Below are positions 13,566 through 16,971 of a DNA stretch of 16,971 bases, piece by piece. Source of the DNA: an uncultured Porphyromonas sp. (GTDB taxonomy: Bacteria > Bacteroidota > Bacteroidia > Bacteroidales > Porphyromonadaceae); NCBI GenBank assembly GCA_943912835.1, contig CALTVJ010000042.1:1-16971 (forward strand), read 5' to 3'. The translations under genes and the position numbers were made by a program. Positions within the stretch are counted from its first letter, which is position 1; every line of letters begins with the position of its first letter. The notes beneath the pieces were generated by a model, which was given only the letters and a program-made list of their open reading frames with translations, did no database searches and was not told the origin of the DNA.

Positions 13566-14822
13566 ATGAATATTGAACAATTTAATTTCTCAGGTAAGAA
13601 GGCTTTCGTTCGCGTAGACTTCAATGTACCTTTGGATGCTGACTTCAACATCACGGACGATACACGTATCCGTGCAGCTCTACCTACGCTTAAAAAAATT
13701 CTTGCTGATGGTGGTGCAGTGATCATTGGTTCACACCTAGGTCGCCCAAAGAAAGTAGAAGACAAGTTTTCACTCCGTCATATTCTTGCACATGTTTCTA
13801 AGCTTCTCGGCGTAGACGTGCAGTTTGCAAATGATTGCGTTGGTGCTGAAGCGGTAGAAAAAGCTGCAGCACTCAAGGGTGGTGAAGCTCTATTGCTAGA
13901 AAACCTTCGTTTCTATGCAGAGGAAGAGGGTAAGCCACGTGGACTAGCTGAAGATGCTAGCGATGAGGAAAAGGCTGCGGCTAAGAAGGCTGTGAAAGAG
14001 AGCCAAAAAGAGTTTACAAAGAAACTTGCTAGCCTCGCTGACTGCTATGTAAACGATGCTTTCGGTACAGCACACCGTGCACACGCTTCTACTGCTCTTA
14101 TTGCTGAGTATTTTGACAAAGACAACAAGATGTTTGGCTACCTCATGGGTAAGGAAGTCAATGCTGTAGAAAAAGTCCTAGAGGATATCAATCGTCCATT
14201 TACAGCGATTATGGGTGGTTCTAAGGTATCTAGCAAAATCGACATCATTGAGAACCTTCTTGGTAAGGTGGATAACCTTATCCTAACAGGTGCGATGACT
14301 TACACATTCTTCAAAGCTGAGGGTGGTAACATCGGGAACTCACTCTGTGAAGATGACAAACTGGATTTAGCTCGTGAGATTGTAGCTAAAGCTAAGGCTA
14401 ATGGTGTGAACCTCGTGCTTAGCACAGACAGCAAGATTGCAGATGCTTTCAGCAACGATGCCAAGACAGACTATGCTCAAAACGACAACATCCCAGCTGG
14501 TTGGATCGGTATGGATATAGGTCCTGATAGTATCAAAGCCTACAGCGAAGTTATCAAGTCTAGTAAGACTATCCTCTGGAATGGTCCTACTGGAGTATTT
14601 GAGATGGACAACTTCTCTGATGGTACAAGAGCTGTAGCAGAAGCTATTGCAGAGGCTACTGCTCATGGAGCTTTCTCACTCGTTGGTGGAGGTGATAGCG
14701 TAGCGGCAGTAAACAAATTTGGTTTTGCCGACAAGGTATCTTATGTATCTACTGGTGGTGGTGCTCTTCTTGAGGCTATCGAGGGTAAGAAACTCCCAGG
14801 TATCGCAGCTATTGAGGCTTAG
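13566..14822 (+). CDS. pgk: Phosphoglycerate kinase
   Basis: This 418-residue glycolytic enzyme makes ATP from 1,3-bisphosphoglycerate. Motifs in order: VRVDFNVP (D18, N20), R34, SHLGRP (56-61), ENLRFY (R115), NDAFGTAHRAHAS, MGGSKVSSK, NGPTGVFE and GGGDSVAA, ending STGGGALLE. An alanine/lysine/glutamate-rich insert at about 122-150 separates ENLRFY from LADCYVNDAF; I recall the same insert in Bacteroides PGK. I chose the ATG at 13566, where homology begins; the frame is open back to 13461, but that part overlaps the end of pdaD and has no PGK similarity. A strong terminator follows. Confidence 0.97.
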   Translation: MNIEQFNFSGKKAFVRVDFNVPLDADFNITDDTRIRAALPTLKKILADGGAVIIGSHLGRPKKVEDKFSLRHILAHVSKLLGVDVQFANDCVGAEAVEKAAALKGGEALLLENLRFYAEEEGKPRGLAEDASDEEKAAAKKAVKESQKEFTKKLASLADCYVNDAFGTAHRAHASTALIAEYFDKDNKMFGYLMGKEVNAVEKVLEDINRPFTAIMGGSKVSSKIDIIENLLGKVDNLILTGAMTYTFFKAEGGNIGNSLCEDDKLDLAREIVAKAKANGVNLVLSTDSKIADAFSNDAKTDYAQNDNIPAGWIGMDIGPDSIKAYSEVIKSSKTILWNGPTGVFEMDNFSDGTRAVAEAIAEATAHGAFSLVGGGDSVAAVNKFGFADKVSYVSTGGGALLEAIEGKKLPGIAAIEA

Positions 14823-14852
14823 GGCTTGCTGTTGATACAGTAGTACAGATAG

Positions 14853-14886
14853 AGGACTTCCAAAGATTAGATGCTTTGGAAGTCCT
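14853..14886 (+). terminator. Terminator after pgk
   Basis: AGGACTTCCAAAG (14853-14865) and CTTTGGAAGTCCT (14874-14886) form a perfect 13-bp stem with an 8-nt loop, followed by TATTTATT. It lies 30 bp after the stop codon. Confidence 0.88.
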
Positions 14887-14937
14887 TATTTATTAGATGA
14901 TTAGTTATATTATGCTATCTGTTTGCTCGGATTTCTG

Positions 14938-14945
14938 TATCTTTG
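14938..14945 (+). promoter_or_regulatory. -7 element for spt
   Basis: TATCTTTG matches TAnnTTTG and predicts a start near 14949, about 61 nt before the ATG at 15010. The nearest TTTG (14922-14925) is only 12 bp upstream, so the -33 element is poor. A start codon at 14923 would lie upstream of this box, which argues for the ATG at 15010. Confidence 0.5.
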
Positions 14946-15009
14946 TCGCCAGAAAATTGTCGCCGAGGGCTATTCTTTATTGATTAGCCTTGGAACTATC
15001 AGATATTAT

Positions 15010-16197
15010 ATGAAACTTCTACAACAAAGATTATCTGCCTACGACATTCCTCAAAAAGCGCAGGCTGCAGGGATTTATCCCTACTTCCGCAAGATTGAGA
15101 GTGATCAGGATACTTCGGTGGTCATTGACGGTCGTCGAGTTGTGATGTTTGGCTCTAATGCTTACCTTGGCTTAACCAACCATCCTAAAGTAAAAGAGGC
15201 AGCAATTAAGGCTACAGAGAAGTACGGTACGGGTTGTGCGGGTAGCCGATTTCTAAATGGAACACTAGACATCCACCTAGAGCTTGAGCGCGAACTAGCT
15301 GAGTTTGTAGGTAAAGAGGATGCGATTATATTTTCGACAGGTTTCCAAGTAAACCTAGGAGTCATCTCATGCTTGACTGGTCGCGAAGATTATATTATTT
15401 GGGACGCTCTAGACCATGCCTCTATCATTGAGGGGATTCGTCTTGGAATGGGTAAAAGTCTTAAATATCGTCACAACGATATGCAAGCTCTAGAACGCCG
15501 TTTGCAGAGTTGTGATCCAGACAAAGTGAAGCTTATTGTTGTCGATGGTGTATTCTCTATGGAGGGAGACCTCTGTAACCTCCCTGAGATTGTACGTTTA
15601 GCTAAGAAATATAATGCAGCCGTTATGGTTGACGAAGCCCATGGTATCGGTGTCTTGGGAGATCACGGACGTGGTGTGTGTAACTACTTTGGCTTAACTA
15701 AGGATGTAGACCTAATCATGGGAACCTTCAGTAAGAGCTTCGCTTCAATCGGGGGCTTCATTGCTGGGGACAAGGTGCTTATCAATTGGTTGCGTCACCA
15801 TGCTCGCTCATATATTTTCTCGGCAAGTGCTACACCAGCGGCTACAGCAGCAGCTCAGGCATCTCTTGAGATTATGCGCACTGAGCCAGAACGTGTAGAG
15901 CAGTTGCAAGAGAAGACGGCTTACTGTTTGGATTTCTTCCGTCGTCACAACTTCGAGATTGGTAATACCTCGACACCAATTATACCGCTCTATGTACGTA
16001 ACAACGAATTAACATTCCAGATTACGGCTGAGCTTTTTGAAGAAGGCGTGTTTGTTAATCCAGTAGTATCTCCAGCTGTAGCACCAGAAGATACATTGAT
16101 ACGCTTCTCGTTGATGTGTACACACACTTACGAACAGTTAGATTTTGGGTGCAATGCCATCCTTAAGATATTCCGTAAACACGGCCTTGTAGATTAA
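15010..16197 (+). CDS. spt: Serine palmitoyltransferase (alpha-oxoamine synthase)
   Basis: This 395-residue PLP enzyme of the alpha-oxoamine synthase family most likely condenses serine with a fatty acyl-CoA to give 3-ketosphinganine, the first step of sphingolipid synthesis in Bacteroidales. H136 (DHAS), D208 and H211 (DEAHG), and the Schiff-base lysine K242 (TFSKS) have exactly the spacing of H159, D231, H234 and K265 in Sphingomonas SPT. The opening LPQKA-like stretch and LNGTLDIHLELE, VDGVFSMEGDL and INWLRHHARSYIFSAS closely resemble the Bacteroides thetaiotaomicron SPT (BT0870) as I recall it. Alternatives in the same family are 2-amino-3-ketobutyrate CoA ligase and 8-amino-7-oxononanoate synthase. 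The ATG at 15010 fits family length; an open extension to 14923 lacks similarity. Confidence 0.85.
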   Translation: MKLLQQRLSAYDIPQKAQAAGIYPYFRKIESDQDTSVVIDGRRVVMFGSNAYLGLTNHPKVKEAAIKATEKYGTGCAGSRFLNGTLDIHLELERELAEFVGKEDAIIFSTGFQVNLGVISCLTGREDYIIWDALDHASIIEGIRLGMGKSLKYRHNDMQALERRLQSCDPDKVKLIVVDGVFSMEGDLCNLPEIVRLAKKYNAAVMVDEAHGIGVLGDHGRGVCNYFGLTKDVDLIMGTFSKSFASIGGFIAGDKVLINWLRHHARSYIFSASATPAATAAAQASLEIMRTEPERVEQLQEKTAYCLDFFRRHNFEIGNTSTPIIPLYVRNNELTFQITAELFEEGVFVNPVVSPAVAPEDTLIRFSLMCTHTYEQLDFGCNAILKIFRKHGLVD

Positions 16198-16217
16198 ATA
16201 TCAAGTTGCTATACTAT

Positions 16218-16256
16218 AACTCCGAACACATTTGGGTTGTGTTCGGAGTTTTTTTA
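16218..16256 (+). terminator. Terminator after spt
   Basis: AACTCCGAACAC (16218-16229) and GTGTTCGGAGTT (16239-16250) form a perfect 12-bp stem with a 9-nt loop, followed by a T-run. It lies 20 bp after the stop codon. Confidence 0.92.
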
Positions 16257-16262
16257 TCTTTG
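16231..16262 (+). promoter_or_regulatory. DUF805 gene promoter, overlapping the spt terminator
   Basis: TTTG (16231-16234), a 20-bp spacer, then TATCTTTG (16255-16262) match the Bacteroidetes consensus. The -33 box lies in the loop of the terminator hairpin and the -7 box starts in its T-run. The predicted start near 16266 gives a 30-nt leader. Confidence 0.75.
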
Positions 16263-16295
16263 AGCTATACTAATTACTATTTATCCTAATACAAT

Positions 16296-16934
16296 ATGAA
16301 TACTGCATCTACATACCAGAAGTCTCTACAGCCAGAGGAGAAAAGTCTTTGGCGTTATTTCGTTGAGGCATTTACGAAGAATTATGTCAACTTCTCGGGT
16401 CGAGCTAGTCGACGGGAATATTGGGGGGCGTTGCTTTTCTTTATGCTTATTCTATTCGTGTTGTTTTTGGTCTGTTTCGGGGTTGGCTTTCACTTGACTA
16501 TTCAGAGCATAAAGCCTGGTGAGACCAACGCGCTTCTTAGACTATTCCAATTTTTGATGTATTTTACCCCCTTATTGTTATTTGCTCTTGTATCGACCTT
16601 ACCTTGTTTGGGGCTTCTTGTTCGTCGTCTGCATGATAGAGGTATGAGCGGTAAGTGGGTGTTTGCTCAGTATCTGTTGTCTGTACTGGTTCCTACATGG
16701 AGTGCTGTGACCACATCGATACAGCAAGGATTTGAGCGTGCCTCAACAATGTATTTTGTCTTGCTTATAGTCTCTCAGTTGCCCAACCTACTTTATTTGG
16801 GCTTAGTTGTGTATCTGTTTGTTCAAACGCTTATGGATGGAGAGCCTGGTGCTAATAAATATGGAGAGAATCCCAAGGAGCAGTTCTGCAATGAGTACAT
16901 TAATAGCTATACGACTCCAAGTGAGGGGGTATAA
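16296..16934 (+). CDS. DUF805 inner-membrane protein
   Basis: This 212-residue integral membrane protein has about four hydrophobic segments. The DUF805 (YhaH-type) signatures are all present: YVNFSGRASRREYWG before the first membrane segment, RRLHDRGMSGKW in the cytoplasmic loop, and DGEPGANKYGENP near the C-terminus. It is longer than the typical family member of about 120-150 residues because of longer loops and an additional hydrophobic stretch. The biochemical function of the family is unknown. It has a strong promoter of its own, directly at the spt terminator. The 37 bp after its stop, to the window end, show no further feature. Confidence 0.9.
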   Translation: MNTASTYQKSLQPEEKSLWRYFVEAFTKNYVNFSGRASRREYWGALLFFMLILFVLFLVCFGVGFHLTIQSIKPGETNALLRLFQFLMYFTPLLLFALVSTLPCLGLLVRRLHDRGMSGKWVFAQYLLSVLVPTWSAVTTSIQQGFERASTMYFVLLIVSQLPNLLYLGLVVYLFVQTLMDGEPGANKYGENPKEQFCNEYINSYTTPSEGV

Positions 16935-16971
16935 TTATGTAGTCTTGTAGGTTGTTAATAGCAAGGGGGTG

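Noticed and set aside
14923..15009. Open extension of spt upstream of 15010
   Set aside because: It would start before the candidate -7 box at 14938-14945 and adds 29 residues absent from the family as I know it.
1..16971. Defence system, mobile element, phage or toxin-antitoxin locus
   Set aside because: Every substantial coding region is accounted for by housekeeping or envelope families; no transposase, integrase, nuclease-helicase or toxin-like pair was seen.
1..16971. tRNA or rRNA genes
   Set aside because: No cloverleaf with a GTTCRA-like T-arm or rRNA-like segment was recognised in the intergenic regions; a tRNAscan-SE and Infernal run would settle this.

Overview
This window looks like ordinary chromosome from a member of the Bacteroidales, most likely a Porphyromonas-like organism. 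Four things point there. Most upstream regions carry the Bacteroidetes -7 promoter element TAnnTTTG, twice with a TTTG -33 box exactly 20 bp upstream, and there are few purine-rich Shine-Dalgarno sites. The lineage-typical proteins include a bacterial serine palmitoyltransferase, DUF4476 repeats, a stand-alone MnmD, and pyruvate kinase and phosphoglycerate kinase with the unusual N-terminal motif and insert I recall from Bacteroides. The genus is inference; no rRNA is present. I see no insertion sequence, phage gene, tRNA, CRISPR array or integrase.

Layout. (1) 168-6329, plus strand: WaaP/InaA-like sugar kinase, GT4 glycosyltransferase, DNA polymerase III alpha (dnaE) and thioredoxin (trxA). 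They are closely spaced and end in a strong hairpin at 6361-6392, which also faces the convergent gene. (2) 10169-6423, minus strand: a DUF4476 lipoprotein with a BamE-like N-terminus, then three RNA methyltransferase genes (RsmI-like, SpoU/TrmH-like, mnmD) joined by a 4-bp overlap and a 5-bp gap, then a Bax-inhibitor-1 membrane protein. (3) 10170-10512: a 343-bp divergent intergenic region full of inverted and direct repeats, read here as promoters plus a candidate structured leader RNA. (4) 10513-16934, plus strand: aroQ and pyk (probably co-transcribed), then rpmH, pdaD and pgk, spt, and a DUF805 membrane protein. Pyk, rpmH, pgk and spt are each followed by a clear hairpin terminator.

How the genes work together. 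Most are housekeeping: replication (dnaE), redox (trxA), translation and RNA modification (rpmH, mnmD, the SpoU and RsmI-like enzymes), the two ATP-forming steps of lower glycolysis (pgk, pyk), shikimate synthesis (aroQ), polyamine precursor synthesis (pdaD) and sphingolipid synthesis (spt). The kinase and glycosyltransferase suggest a surface-glycan step that shares a transcript with dnaE.

I did not find a convincing new multi-gene system. The observations most worth following up are the structured region at 10246-10397 upstream of the lipoprotein, the BamE-like/DUF4476 lipoprotein itself, the operon of three RNA methyltransferases with unrelated folds, the distinct RsmI-like branch, possible leaderless mRNAs at 168 and 10513, and promoters built into terminator hairpins at 9194-9229 and 16218-16262.
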